Below are positions 16,675 to 26,162 of a DNA stretch of 64,000 bases, piece by piece. Under the pieces are notes generated by a model. That model was not told where the DNA came from. It ran no database searches and saw nothing but the letters and a program-made list of their open reading frames with translations. Within the stretch, counting starts at the first letter, position 1, and each line of letters begins with the position of its first letter. Made by a program: the position numbers and the translations under genes. The stretch is from assembly GCF_015679185.1 (NCBI RefSeq), contig NZ_CP064939.1:3720001-3784000 (forward strand). The letters run 5' to 3'. This DNA comes from Pedobacter endophyticus (GTDB taxonomy: Bacteria > Bacteroidota > Bacteroidia > Sphingobacteriales > Sphingobacteriaceae).

Positions 16675-17661
16675 TTACTTTTTAACGTACATTACTTCTT
16701 TAACTGCCTTAACAACTTTCTCGGCATTTGGCAAGCTTGCAGCAATTAAAGTTGGCGAGTATGGAAGTGGAACATCGGCACAAGTTATACGTAAAACTGG
16801 TGCATCTAAGTAATCGAAAGCTTGTTTTTGAACCATAAAAGCGATTTCGCCCGAAAGTGATGCCAATGGCCAGGCTTCTTCTACAACAACCAAGCGGTTT
16901 GTCTTCTTCACTGATTCGATAATGGTAGCATAATCAATAGGACGTACGGTGCGTAAATCAATCACCTCAACGTTGATGCCTTCTTTGGTAAGTTCTTCTA
17001 CGGCTGGATTTACCACACGGGTCAACATTTTACCGAAAGTTACGATGGTTACATCGGTACCTTGTTTGGTTACACTGGCCTTGCCGATTTCTAAATAATA
17101 TTCTTCTGCAGGAACGTCTCCTTTATCGCCGTACATTACTTCCGATTCCATAAAAATAACCGGATCGGGATCTATAATGGCTTGCTTTAATAATCCTTTT
17201 GCATCATAAGGTGTAGCGGGAACTACCACTTTTAAACCTGGTGTATTTGCATACCAGTTTTCGAAGTTTTGAGAGTGTTGTGCGCCTAATTGGCCTGCGT
17301 TACCAGTTGGGCCGCGGAAAACCATTGGGCAAGAGAACTGACCGCCGCTCATTGATAAAATTTTAGCTGCGCCGTTGATGATTTGGTCGATAGCTACCAG
17401 TGAGAAGTTGAATGTCATGAACTCCACAATTGGAATGAGGCCTGCCGTTGCAGCACCAGTTGCAATACCTGCGAAGCCTAACTCGGCAATCGGGGTATCG
17501 ATAATGCGTTTCGCACCAAATTCATCAAGCATGCCTTGACTTACTTTGTACGCTCCGTTATATTCTGCTACTTCTTCACCTAATAAAAAAACGCGATCAT
17601 CTTTACGCATTTCTTCTTGCATGGCTTCGCGTAGTGCTTCTCTAAATTGGATTTCTCTCAT
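16675..17661 (-). CDS. pdhB: Pyruvate dehydrogenase E1 component, beta subunit
   Basis: Starting at the ATG at 17661 (MREIQFREALREAMQEEM) gives 328 residues, the standard size. PdhB pairs with the E1 alpha subunit to decarboxylate pyruvate with thiamine diphosphate and pass the acetyl group to E2. Visible landmarks are FLLGEEVAEYNGAYKVSQG, DTPIAELGFAGIATGAA, the MTFNFSLVAIDQIINGAAK helix, and the C-terminal transketolase-like domain with VIDLRTVRPID and VEEAWPLASLSGEIA. No alpha subunit gene is adjacent in this window. The 231-bp spacer upstream separates it from a broken small gene. Confidence 0.95.
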   Translation of the reverse strand: MREIQFREALREAMQEEMRKDDRVFLLGEEVAEYNGAYKVSQGMLDEFGAKRIIDTPIAELGFAGIATGAATAGLIPIVEFMTFNFSLVAIDQIINGAAKILSMSGGQFSCPMVFRGPTGNAGQLGAQHSQNFENWYANTPGLKVVVPATPYDAKGLLKQAIIDPDPVIFMESEVMYGDKGDVPAEEYYLEIGKASVTKQGTDVTIVTFGKMLTRVVNPAVEELTKEGINVEVIDLRTVRPIDYATIIESVKKTNRLVVVEEAWPLASLSGEIAFMVQKQAFDYLDAPVLRITCADVPLPYSPTLIAASLPNAEKVVKAVKEVMYVKK

Positions 17662-17894
17662 TGTAAATTTTAATAACGGAGGCAAATATAATTATTAATC
17701 GTATGGAAACCAAAGGCAATAATGCGTGTAAATTGTAATAATTATGGTTCACTATTGGCAACGATAAGCGTTATTATTGTTAGTTTTTACCTATAAGTGC
17801 TGATCGCTGAAATAATATTTTGCGATGCCCTAAATGGAGCTCGTTTTTGTGTTAGTTTTTATCGATTCTTCGAAACATCTTAATAAAACATCTA

Positions 17895-18098
17895 TTACTT
17901 ATTTCTTGCTCTGGCGCTAAACTTGGTTCTATCCAGTCTTGGTGGATTGTCTTCGGGGTAACCGTAAGCGGTACTGTTTAAATAATTTGCAATTCGTAAT
18001 CTTTCCTGCCACGTTAATGTGCGGTAATATTCTGCATGAGATTTTTAGGCCTCGTCGGATGTTTGGACCTTAAATGCTGTTCTGTCTAAACGATACAT
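17895..18098 (-). pseudogene. Small conserved gene broken by one in-frame stop
   Basis: Reading the minus strand from the ATG at 18098 gives MYRLDRTAFKVQTSDEA, then TAA at 18047-18045, then continues in the same frame as KSHAEYYRTLTWQERLRIAN and on to PPRLDRTKFSARARNK with a stop at 17895. The 67-codon frame resembles a small Bacteroidota family whose members begin LDRTAF/KMQ, contain a WQERL-YLNS-AYG core and end PPRLD-T-FS-R. I recall this family next to nucleotidyltransferase-like genes, but no such partner lies here. A single nonsense change with the rest of the frame intact suggests recent inactivation, or a stop that is read through. Confidence 0.75.
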
Positions 18099-18127
18099 AA
18101 TCAAATATAAGCATATTATGGATTTAT

Positions 18128-18685
18128 CTAATGGCCTGGATTTAGCAAACCATAAATTTCGCTATCTAAGAATTGCCCCCTGAAATAGTAATTTTGCTTA
18201 AAATGAGCTTCTTTTTTAAATCCATGTTTAATCAAAATTTGCTGCGAAGCATTATTCTTAGGACTAACATTAGCACAAATACTATGTAAGTTCATATTTT
18301 TAAAACCAAAGGTGATTGTTTTTGCCAAAGCTTCTGAAACAATGCCCATCCTCCAATAATTAGGATGTAGCATATAACCAATCTCTGCTCTATGATTTGC
18401 ATAATCTGTGCGCCAATAACCTAAAGAGCCAACCATTTGACTAGGGTTTTCTTTCAATGCAATTACCCAAGCAAGGTTATCGCCATTCGCGAAACCAATG
18501 TTAAAAGATGAAATAAATGCTTCAATTTCCTGAATATTTTTAGGCCTTTCTCTATAAATGTATTTCATTACCGTTTCGTTCGTTCGCATGGCGAATAAGG
18601 TTTCGGCATCCGAAAGTGCGTGCTCCCGCAGAATTAAGCGTTCGGTTTCAAGTACAGGAAATTTGGTGAAGTTGAGGGTTAGCAT
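18128..18685 (-). CDS. GNAT family N-acetyltransferase (RimJ/RimL-like)
   Basis: The ATG at 18685 (MLTLNFTKFPVLETERLILREH) gives 185 residues. It fits the acetyltransferase_3 group: ETERLILREHALSDAETLFAMR at the start, the acetyl-CoA site near IGYMLHPNYWRMGIVSEALAKTITFGF, and the NASQQILIKHGFKKE segment toward the end. Substrates in this group range from ribosomal proteins to antibiotics, and none can be assigned. The start lies one base after the stop of the transposase gene, so translation may be coupled to it. An upstream ATG at 18706 would overlap the transposase. Confidence 0.88.
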   Translation of the reverse strand: MLTLNFTKFPVLETERLILREHALSDAETLFAMRTNETVMKYIYRERPKNIQEIEAFISSFNIGFANGDNLAWVIALKENPSQMVGSLGYWRTDYANHRAEIGYMLHPNYWRMGIVSEALAKTITFGFKNMNLHSICANVSPKNNASQQILIKHGFKKEAHFKQNYYFRGQFLDSEIYGLLNPGH

Positions 18686-18686
18686 T

Positions 18687-19121
18687 TTAATCTTTCTGTA
18701 GTTCAAATTTATACTTATCGATGAACTCTTTTACTTCTTCATCAAAAGTTTTTTTACGATGGTGGTTTTCCTGATTTTTGATGTAATTACTTACAGTTTC
18801 TAAGTTCGATTCGCTAACTGAAACAGCAAAATAATCGTCTTGCCACATAAAGGTGTCGCTGATGAGATTGTTGTTGTTTATCCAGTGCGCCGATTCTCCT
18901 TTTATCAATTGAACCACTTGGGCAATAGTTTGTTCTTTCCCAAGCGATATCAAACAATGCAGGTGCTCAGTGTAGCCATTGATGTCTTTTAACAGAATGG
19001 ATTTTTCCTTACAGTTCTTTGCAATGTGATTTTGAATTTGATAGCGAATGTTTTTTGTTAAATAGGGATGTCGGTTTTTTGTTGAGAACACAATGTGAAC
19101 CCAAATTCTTACATACGACAT
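18687..19121 (-). mobile_element. IS200-like / REP-associated tyrosine transposase
   Basis: The ATG at 19121 (MSYVRIWVHIVFSTKNRHPYL) gives 144 residues of the Y1 transposase family. The HUH-type metal site is His53-Leu-His55 in TEHLHCLISL, and the likely nucleophile is Tyr113 in SNYIKNQ, followed by ENHH. These enzymes cut single-stranded DNA at hairpins. No second orf (TnpB) or inverted insertion-sequence ends are seen. Instead, an array of palindromic repeats starts 46 bp upstream, the arrangement of REP-associated transposases. The gene appears intact. Confidence 0.88.
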
Positions 19122-19166
19122 AATGGAAAGTTTGGCTGAAGCCAATATAGGAATTTATTTTGAAAT

Positions 19167-19868
19167 CCGTCGGCTAAAGCCAGACGGCAAAGTGGTGGAT
19201 AATGCAGATAGCGAGTTGGCTTAGTGAGCTGCCTTGCTCATTGCCGGAGCGCTGCAAGGTGATGGTTATGCAGATAGTGATTTGGCTTAGCTTGCTCATT
19301 TGCTAAGCCGTCGGCTGAAGCCAGACGGCAAAGTGGTGGATAATGCAGATAGCGAGTTGGCTTAGTGAGCTGCCTTGCTCATTGCCGGAGCGCTGCAAGG
19401 TGATGGTTATGCAGATAGCGATTTGGCTTAGCTTGCTCATTTGCTAAGCCGTCGGCTGAAGCCAGACGGCAAAGTGGTGGATAATGCAGATAGTGATTTG
19501 GCTTAGCTTGCTCATTTGCTAAGCCGTCGGCTAAAGCCAGATGGCAAAGTGGTGGATAATGCAGATAGCGAGTTGGCTTAGTGAGCTGCCTTGCTCATTG
19601 CCGTTGGTATCAACCAACGGAGACTGCAAGGTGATGGTTATGCATATAGTGATTTGGCTTAGCTTGCTCATTTGCTAAGCCGTTGGCTAAAGCCAGACGG
19701 CAAAGTGGTGTATAATGCAGATAGCGAGTTGGCTTAGTGAGTTGCTTTGCTATTGCCGTTGGTTTCAACCAACGGCGTTTAAGACAATAGGAGACAGGCT
19801 TTAGCCGCATGATAGCAAAGTGAACAAGCTAGCCGCCTTTTACATTCCCGTTGGTTTCAACCAACGGG
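19167..19868. repeat. Palindromic repeat array next to the tyrosine transposase
   Basis: Units start with CCGTCGGCT(A/G)AAGCCAGACGG at 19167, 19308, 19449, 19524 and 19680, that is, spacings of 141, 141, 75 and 156 bp. Each unit carries an imperfect palindrome (GCCGTC-GGCT with AGCC-GACGGC) and, in most, GGCTTAGC (e.g. 19284-19291) with GCTAAGCC (19302-19309). Later units and the right end contain a second palindrome, CCGTTGGTTTCAACCAACGG (about 19756 and 19848). The short spacing of 75 looks like loss of an internal 66-bp part. No spacer diversity is seen, so this is not a CRISPR array. Confidence 0.85.
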
Positions 19869-19876
19869 AAATTGGA

Positions 19877-22750
19877 TCATTTCCCAAACAAGGTTTTATA
19901 AATCGAATATTTATAATTATCCGGAATTTCGCTAGCCTTAAAATAAGGAGCACTAAAAAGTTCGGCAAGCTTTTCTTTGAGTTTAGTTAAAAACAAAGGC
20001 TTAATTTCTTCCAAAAAATCGCCCCGCAATACTTGCCTGTTCGATTTAAACCAAACGCCGCCATAAACAGGGTCGTTCATGGTTTTAACGATATACAAAT
20101 TCGGTTCAACACAGGTTTTGCCGGCGAATTGCTCGTACGCATACGTGTAAAGCAACGTTTGAATCAGGGCCTTGTTAATATGTTTTCCATCCGAATTAAA
20201 AAGTTCATCTACATCCTTAAATGCCAATTTATCGCTTCCTGTTTTATAATCTACAATTTTTGTAACACCGTCCTTAACATCAACCCGGTCTATATATCCA
20301 AAAATCTTAACGCTTTCATCCTTTCCATTTAACGGAAAGCTGATTTCGGCTTCAACCTTTTGCTCAAGACTGATAATCGTAAACGGCGTTTGCGAAATAT
20401 CGTGGTTCAAAATAATGTTCACATAAGCATCAACAATGGCCAAAATCACTTTTTGCATGCCTTTATATTCCATCACCAAATCGGGATGATTAAACATTAC
20501 TGCGTTAAAAGCCCGCTGTATAAGCTTCGGAACGGTGCTTCGTCGAGCGTTGATTCTTTCAGCCGTAATTTCAGCATCCCTCAAATCTTCGTAGAAATAC
20601 TCCATTACCTTATGCAAAATCGAACCAATCTCGTTAGCCTCAACCACGGCGCTAATTTCCTTTGGTTCCTTGATGCCGGCGATATAATTGAAGAAAAAAT
20701 CGATCGGATTAGAAATGTATTGCGTTAATGCCGAAGGCGACAAAATTTTCTTTTTGTCGAGGTACCTTTGTAATGTTTGCTGAATAAAGGCATTGCCCGT
20801 TTTCTCTATCAGAACTTCTTTTTGCTGTTCAGTTTTTACTTCCAGATTCAGCTCATTGTAGGTAAAACTGAAGCCGCTTTCGTACTCCAGTTGTTTTAAG
20901 ATTCTGCTGGCTTCGCCCGAAGTGGATTCATCAGTTAAGCTGTTATAAACAAAGTTGATGTTTCTTGCCCTTTGCATTAGGCGATAAACCATGTACGATG
21001 AAATAGCATCGAGATTTTCTAAAACAGGCAAGCCGTACACCCGGCGAATAGAATCTGGAATGAAACTATTTCCGATTGATGATTTCGGAATAATTCCTTC
21101 ATTAAAACCTAAAATCACCACTTTATCGAAGTTTAAGTTTCGGGTTTCAAGCAATCCCATCACCTGAATGCCATTTAGCGGATCGCCAGAAAGCGGCACA
21201 GAAATGGCCTGTAGCGATTTTTGAACCAAATAAATCACAAACGGAATTTCTTCTTTCCCGATGTGGTTTCCAAACGTATCCTGTAATCGATTGAGTTCTT
21301 GAATGGTTTTCACAAACAGCTCCGCATCAATCTTTTTTAACGTTTTGGCGTTCGATAACCTCGTTAAAACAAAATCCAACACCTCCAATAAGTTCGCAAC
21401 TACAAACTGAGGTCCGTCAATTTTCTTGTAAAACACTTCGAACAAACCGCGTTGCCGTAACAACCGTTTGTGGTCAATTTCGACCTGGTTTTCGGCTAGC
21501 AAGGCGGTGAGGATCTTGTCACGCATTTTTTGCGTCAGGCCGGTTAGCGGATGCGTTAAAAAAGATTCAACATTTTTGTATAGCACTTTCTCGGCTTTTA
21601 AAATTTCGAGCTGACTGGTTAGCCATAAATCTACCAGACCAAAAATACTCGAAGTTGCCAACGCAAAACCCATCGTCACATTCAAGTCTATTGCAGCGCC
21701 ATTATATGCAGTTGGAATTGTTTGCAAGGTAGGAATCAATAAACTTTCGTCGGCCAAAACGATAACCGTTTTACCAACGCTTTCGGCATTCGCGTAATCT
21801 TCCTCTAAAATTTCATTTAGTATTTTTGCCTGCGCCGACTGGCCTTGAACCTTAAACACGTTCACCTGATGTTCGCCGTTTTTCATGAGGCTTTCAGCCG
21901 CAGCAAATTCATTTTTTAAGCCGAGCGTATTCAGGTTTTTCCTTAAAAACAAACCGGCTTCCTGCGAAACATCGTCTAAATAATAGCTGTCGGCATCGAA
22001 ATAGAATAATGCCTTATCCGCTTCCTGTAGTTGAGTAAATATTTTGGCCTCGGCGCTGCTCAGCGCATTGAAACCAACAAAAATGATTTTTTCTTTGCCA
22101 AAGTTCGCGGTAAATTCCCTGTGGCTGGTAATATCGCCAGCCAAATGGCGGTAAACAGAACCGTTGGTCAAGTAGCCTTGCTCTTTTAGCGTAGCGTGAA
22201 ACTTATTATAAAGCTTTGGCATCCGTCGCCACATTTTTATAAATAACTCCTGTTGCTTCTTGTGTTTTCCTTCCGAGTAAGAAGTCCAGAATTGAGACAG
22301 AAACTGGTATTGCTCAGGACTCAAATAATCGAAGTCCTGATTAATTACCGAAATGTCCTCCAAATCGCGATACAGCTTCTGAGCATCTACCAAATCAGCA
22401 TCTATCTGGCTAAAGTCACTTAAGATGATTTTCGCTAAAGGAAAAAACTTGTAGCTGGATATGGCCTCTAACTTTTCTTCGGCCAATAGCTGATTATAGA
22501 TTTTATGCAGCGTAAAAAACTGCAGGTAAAAATCGGCAATTTTATAGCTGGTTGAGCACGAAAAGAACTCCTGAATAGTAAAAAACGAAGGACTAAAAAA
22601 AGGCTTCCGGATAATGTCGGCCAAATGCTTTTGCAAATAAGCAGCTGGCCGTTTATTGTTGAAAACGATTGAGCAATCTTGTAAACGGTCGCCAAACCTG
22701 GTAACTAAATCTTCGGCAACTTCCTGTAAAAATGGTTTCATCTGCATCAT
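19877..22750 (-). CDS. addB: AddB-like exonuclease subunit (PD-(D/E)XK nuclease family)
   Basis: The 957-residue protein pairs with the AddA helicase to process double-strand breaks for recombination. The N-terminal two-thirds resembles an inactivated helicase (VIVLADESLLIPTLQTIP, MGLLETRNLNFDKVVILGFNEGIIPKS). The C-terminal third is a RecB-type nuclease: SALTQYISNPIDFFFNYI, IGSILHKVMEYFYEDL, and the active-site IVDYKTGSDK around residue 850. The start overlaps the addA stop by one base. Four iron-sulfur Cys residues, as in Bacillus AddB, are not evident. Confidence 0.88.
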   Translation of the reverse strand: MMQMKPFLQEVAEDLVTRFGDRLQDCSIVFNNKRPAAYLQKHLADIIRKPFFSPSFFTIQEFFSCSTSYKIADFYLQFFTLHKIYNQLLAEEKLEAISSYKFFPLAKIILSDFSQIDADLVDAQKLYRDLEDISVINQDFDYLSPEQYQFLSQFWTSYSEGKHKKQQELFIKMWRRMPKLYNKFHATLKEQGYLTNGSVYRHLAGDITSHREFTANFGKEKIIFVGFNALSSAEAKIFTQLQEADKALFYFDADSYYLDDVSQEAGLFLRKNLNTLGLKNEFAAAESLMKNGEHQVNVFKVQGQSAQAKILNEILEEDYANAESVGKTVIVLADESLLIPTLQTIPTAYNGAAIDLNVTMGFALATSSIFGLVDLWLTSQLEILKAEKVLYKNVESFLTHPLTGLTQKMRDKILTALLAENQVEIDHKRLLRQRGLFEVFYKKIDGPQFVVANLLEVLDFVLTRLSNAKTLKKIDAELFVKTIQELNRLQDTFGNHIGKEEIPFVIYLVQKSLQAISVPLSGDPLNGIQVMGLLETRNLNFDKVVILGFNEGIIPKSSIGNSFIPDSIRRVYGLPVLENLDAISSYMVYRLMQRARNINFVYNSLTDESTSGEASRILKQLEYESGFSFTYNELNLEVKTEQQKEVLIEKTGNAFIQQTLQRYLDKKKILSPSALTQYISNPIDFFFNYIAGIKEPKEISAVVEANEIGSILHKVMEYFYEDLRDAEITAERINARRSTVPKLIQRAFNAVMFNHPDLVMEYKGMQKVILAIVDAYVNIILNHDISQTPFTIISLEQKVEAEISFPLNGKDESVKIFGYIDRVDVKDGVTKIVDYKTGSDKLAFKDVDELFNSDGKHINKALIQTLLYTYAYEQFAGKTCVEPNLYIVKTMNDPVYGGVWFKSNRQVLRGDFLEEIKPLFLTKLKEKLAELFSAPYFKASEIPDNYKYSIYKTLFGK

Positions 22751-25700
22751 TATACTAATTTCAATCGGCCCTTCACTGCGTAAAAAAGGTAAGTTCTTAT
22801 ATTTTTGTAACCCATGTTTTTCAAAAGATCCTTGTAATTAAGCACCTGCTGAATATGTTTTTCACTTTCCTCGATAGTGAACTTGTAATCGAGGATAATC
22901 ACTTCTTCATCGGTGATCAGCACCCTGTCTGGCCGATGAAGCTTTCCGTCAGCATCTACAATATTTTTTTCGGTAATGCTTTCCTTCGCTCTATCTAACA
23001 GTTCCCGAAGTTCAGTATGGTTTAACACCTCGAGCGCAGAACCAATGAGTTTCTGCTTTTCTTCGTCTTTAATAATCCCCTGCAATACCAGGTTTTCTGT
23101 ATAAGCGGCAACCTCTCTTTCGCTGGCGGCACTTGCTAAAATATCGTGTAATAACGATCCTTTGCGCCCAGATTTTTCAATATTGACCAAATGTTTTAAG
23201 TGTTTTTCTTCTGATGGAATGTAAAGTTCAGAAAGCCGGCTAGTTGTTGGATAGCTTTTTAAGTTGATGAAATTTGCTTCATCGGGCTTGTTTTCGTTCG
23301 TTACATAATCCACAATTTCATAAACGCCGTTATCATCAAACTCGTCGGCCAGGGTAAGATTGATTACATCGCCCATATTCGATAAGTTAATTTCCTTGTT
23401 TCCTTTAGGTTCGGCCTTGGCCATTGTGGCAATATACAGGTAGTCTTTTGAACGTGTTGTAGCCACATAAAGCATATTTAAGGCATCCATATTATTGTAC
23501 AACAACTCCTCGTAATAGGCTGTTGCAATGGCCGAATCGGCAAGGGCCTCATTGTACTTTAACGGAATGCCCCGCAGCTCTTTGTAAACAGTATCTTCTG
23601 ATGAAACCCAGAAAGTAGAATTGGTTTTACCTTTAACTTCCCAGTTACAAAAAGGAACAAAAACCGCTCTAAAGGCCAGCCCTTTCGATTTATGGATGGT
23701 AATGATCTGTATGGCATTTGCACCCTCGGGCGATGGCAGCGATTTTTTCACGCCGTCTTCATCCCACCAGGTTAAAAAAGAAATGATGCCTTTTTCGCCC
23801 AATCTGCCCGCATTGGCCGTTAAATCTCTAAAGGCGAGCAGATAAGGAAGGTGCTGGCTGAGGTTCTTTAAATTGTAAGCTTCAATTAAAATTTCTACCA
23901 GTTCGGCGAGTGGGAGTTGTAGCCACGATTGCCAGTTTTCGCAGAGCGATTGTGGTAAAACCCGACCTAAAGTGCTCAAAGAAACATTGTTGAGGTGCAG
24001 ATAATGATCGGCACTGGCCGCTTTTTGGTGCAGCGAATGGTAAAGCGCAATGCAATTGGCCTTGTACAAAGCCGTTTGAGCATCGAGACCAATGAGGGTT
24101 TTTAGCGTATTAATGATGAGTTGAACTGCCGAGTTATTGGAGATTAGCAATGCATCGCCCGACAGAACGGGCAAACCTTGTTCCATCAGTTTTTCAACGG
24201 TGAGCATGGCTTCGGTGTTCGAGCGCACCAAAATAGCGATGTCTTTTAAGGCATAATGTTGTTCATCTTTTAGGTGAAAAATTTCATCGATTACGTCGTT
24301 CAAGGCGATATCTCTAAAAACCGTTTCCGAAAATCGGACTTCCTCCGGAGCCTGGTCCTTGCCAAATTTCTTGATTTTTATTGTTCCGCCTTTTAGTGTA
24401 TTGGGGGCGGAATTTTGTGTGGCGCCTGCATAAATATCTGTTATAATGGAATCGAAATTTTCGTTGTTCCACCAGTTGGAGATATTTTCGGGCTTGCCTG
24501 CTAAATTTTGATTTAGTTCGTTTTGTAGGGTTAACGGAATGGAGCGGTAAAGGAAGTTGTTGAACTTGATGATGTTCTCGGCACTCCGGTAATTCTCCGC
24601 CAAACTATCTTCAATAACATTGTGAGCACCAACATCCACTTTGGCGTGTTTATGTAATATGTTCCAATCTCCATTTCGCCAGCGATAAATTGATTGTTTC
24701 GTATCGCCTACTATTAAGTGGTCGGTCAATTCTAAACTGGGTGTTGCAATGGCGTTTGTTAAAAGCGATTTAAAACTCCCCCACTGACTGGTAGAGGTAT
24801 CTTGAAACTCATCAAACAAAAAGTTTCGGTATCGGTTGCCCACTTTCTCCCAGATAAACGAAGGGTTATCACCTGCATCTTCGGTAATTCCCGAAATTAA
24901 TTTTTGGGCATCGCTAATTAAAAGGTTATCATTTTCTGCCCGATATTCTTTCAGCAATACTGCAATTTCTTGCATCAACCGTAAATAATACAAGTTTTTG
25001 TTAAATGCAATGGCTAATTGATAGTTCGGCAAATTCGCCAAATAATGCGCTTTTATCTTTTTTAAAATGGGGTTTACGATTTCGAATGCTTCGGGCATGT
25101 TTGCAGCCTTCTGAAACCATTCGTCAGGCTCGTCAATTAACTTAAAAACAGATTCAGCTTTTGATAAATCGCCACGGGCAACCAAAACCAGTTTAGTCAG
25201 CGGACTTCTCGATTTTCCTTTCAAATGCTCATTTTCTACACCTAAAACATTTAGTGCTTCGTACGCATCGGTTGCCAGCTGAATAATTTCATCTTCGAAG
25301 TTTTTTATCTCACTTTTGGTTACGTTGATGTATTTTTTAAAGAGCTCATCAATGTTCTCGAGGCCCAATTCCTCAACCGCTGATTCGAAAATCTGAAACC
25401 GTTCAGAAAAGATTTCTCCGATAAGGTTGTACAATTCGATTTTATAGTTCCAGCTTTTATTATCGCTGATGCGCTCAATAGCCAGATCGATAATCCATTG
25501 CAGCAACTGTTTGTTATCGTTTAGCGCTGCATCAAGCTTGTTTACCAAATCATCCTTAACCTTGTCATAATTCATTTCTAAATTATAATCGGCGTTTAGG
25601 CCCAGCTCAAAAGCAAAGCCGCGGATTACTTTCTGCACAAAGCCATCAATGGTACTTACCGAAAAGCGGCTATAATCGTGCAGAATTTTGCGGTAAATTT

Positions 25701-25986
25701 TATCGGCTTTCAGCTTCAAACTTTCAGCTTTTAACTCGGGATAGGCAATTAAAATCAGTTGACGATAATCGTCGATTTTTTTTGATGGGTTACCCTGCGC
25801 CAAACCAACCAGCACCTCTAAAATCCGCGATTTCATTTCTTCGGTGGCCTTGTTAGTAAAGGTAACAGCTAAAATTTCGCGGTATTTATTTTCGCCACTA
25901 AAAAGCAGCGTAAGGTAATGGGCGGTTAAACTGAACGTTTTGCCAGAACCGGCAGAAGCTTGAAGGATTTTAAGTGGTTTAGGCAT
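22750..25986 (-). CDS. addA: AddA-like UvrD/REP helicase-nuclease
   Basis: The 1078-residue protein has all superfamily 1A helicase motifs: Walker A ASAGSGKT at 10-17, AVTFTNKATEEMK, DEFQDTS, VGDTKQSIYRWRNGD, and IITIHKSKGLAFRAVF. The C-terminal RecB nuclease domain carries GSLLHDILA and IILDYKF near residue 1035. With AddB it forms the break-repair complex of many bacteria. It is the first gene of a two-gene minus-strand operon. Palindromic repeats lie in the upstream spacer. Confidence 0.92.
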   Translation of the reverse strand: MPKPLKILQASAGSGKTFSLTAHYLTLLFSGENKYREILAVTFTNKATEEMKSRILEVLVGLAQGNPSKKIDDYRQLILIAYPELKAESLKLKADKIYRKILHDYSRFSVSTIDGFVQKVIRGFAFELGLNADYNLEMNYDKVKDDLVNKLDAALNDNKQLLQWIIDLAIERISDNKSWNYKIELYNLIGEIFSERFQIFESAVEELGLENIDELFKKYINVTKSEIKNFEDEIIQLATDAYEALNVLGVENEHLKGKSRSPLTKLVLVARGDLSKAESVFKLIDEPDEWFQKAANMPEAFEIVNPILKKIKAHYLANLPNYQLAIAFNKNLYYLRLMQEIAVLLKEYRAENDNLLISDAQKLISGITEDAGDNPSFIWEKVGNRYRNFLFDEFQDTSTSQWGSFKSLLTNAIATPSLELTDHLIVGDTKQSIYRWRNGDWNILHKHAKVDVGAHNVIEDSLAENYRSAENIIKFNNFLYRSIPLTLQNELNQNLAGKPENISNWWNNENFDSIITDIYAGATQNSAPNTLKGGTIKIKKFGKDQAPEEVRFSETVFRDIALNDVIDEIFHLKDEQHYALKDIAILVRSNTEAMLTVEKLMEQGLPVLSGDALLISNNSAVQLIINTLKTLIGLDAQTALYKANCIALYHSLHQKAASADHYLHLNNVSLSTLGRVLPQSLCENWQSWLQLPLAELVEILIEAYNLKNLSQHLPYLLAFRDLTANAGRLGEKGIISFLTWWDEDGVKKSLPSPEGANAIQIITIHKSKGLAFRAVFVPFCNWEVKGKTNSTFWVSSEDTVYKELRGIPLKYNEALADSAIATAYYEELLYNNMDALNMLYVATTRSKDYLYIATMAKAEPKGNKEINLSNMGDVINLTLADEFDDNGVYEIVDYVTNENKPDEANFINLKSYPTTSRLSELYIPSEEKHLKHLVNIEKSGRKGSLLHDILASAASEREVAAYTENLVLQGIIKDEEKQKLIGSALEVLNHTELRELLDRAKESITEKNIVDADGKLHRPDRVLITDEEVIILDYKFTIEESEKHIQQVLNYKDLLKNMGYKNIRTYLFYAVKGRLKLV

Positions 25987-26019
25987 AGTAGGCTTGTTGA
26001 TTGAGGCTGAATTAATTTA

Positions 26020-26161
26020 CTTTAACACCCCGCCCTGCTGGTACCCCTTTTGTGAGAGGGGGATTTAGCGCAGAACCTGACATTGTTTTAATGCGTGTGG
26101 TTGTCTGCGTTATGCATTCCCCTCTTTTAGAGGGGTGGATGCGTAGCAGACGGGGTGTTCA
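26020..26161. repeat. CCCCGCCC-type palindromic repeats between addA and the DUF559 gene
   Basis: Two elements combine ACCCCGCCCTGC with CCCCT-GAGAGGGG and CCCCTCTTTTAGAGGGG palindromes. The same kind of unit is found inside the DUF559 gene (26601-26640) and upstream of it (26709-26752). Confidence 0.7.
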
Positions 26162-26162
26162 A

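Noticed and set aside
19167..19868. CRISPR array
   Set aside because: Unit spacing is 75 to 156 bp, the units are full-length repeats without unique spacers, and no cas gene is present.
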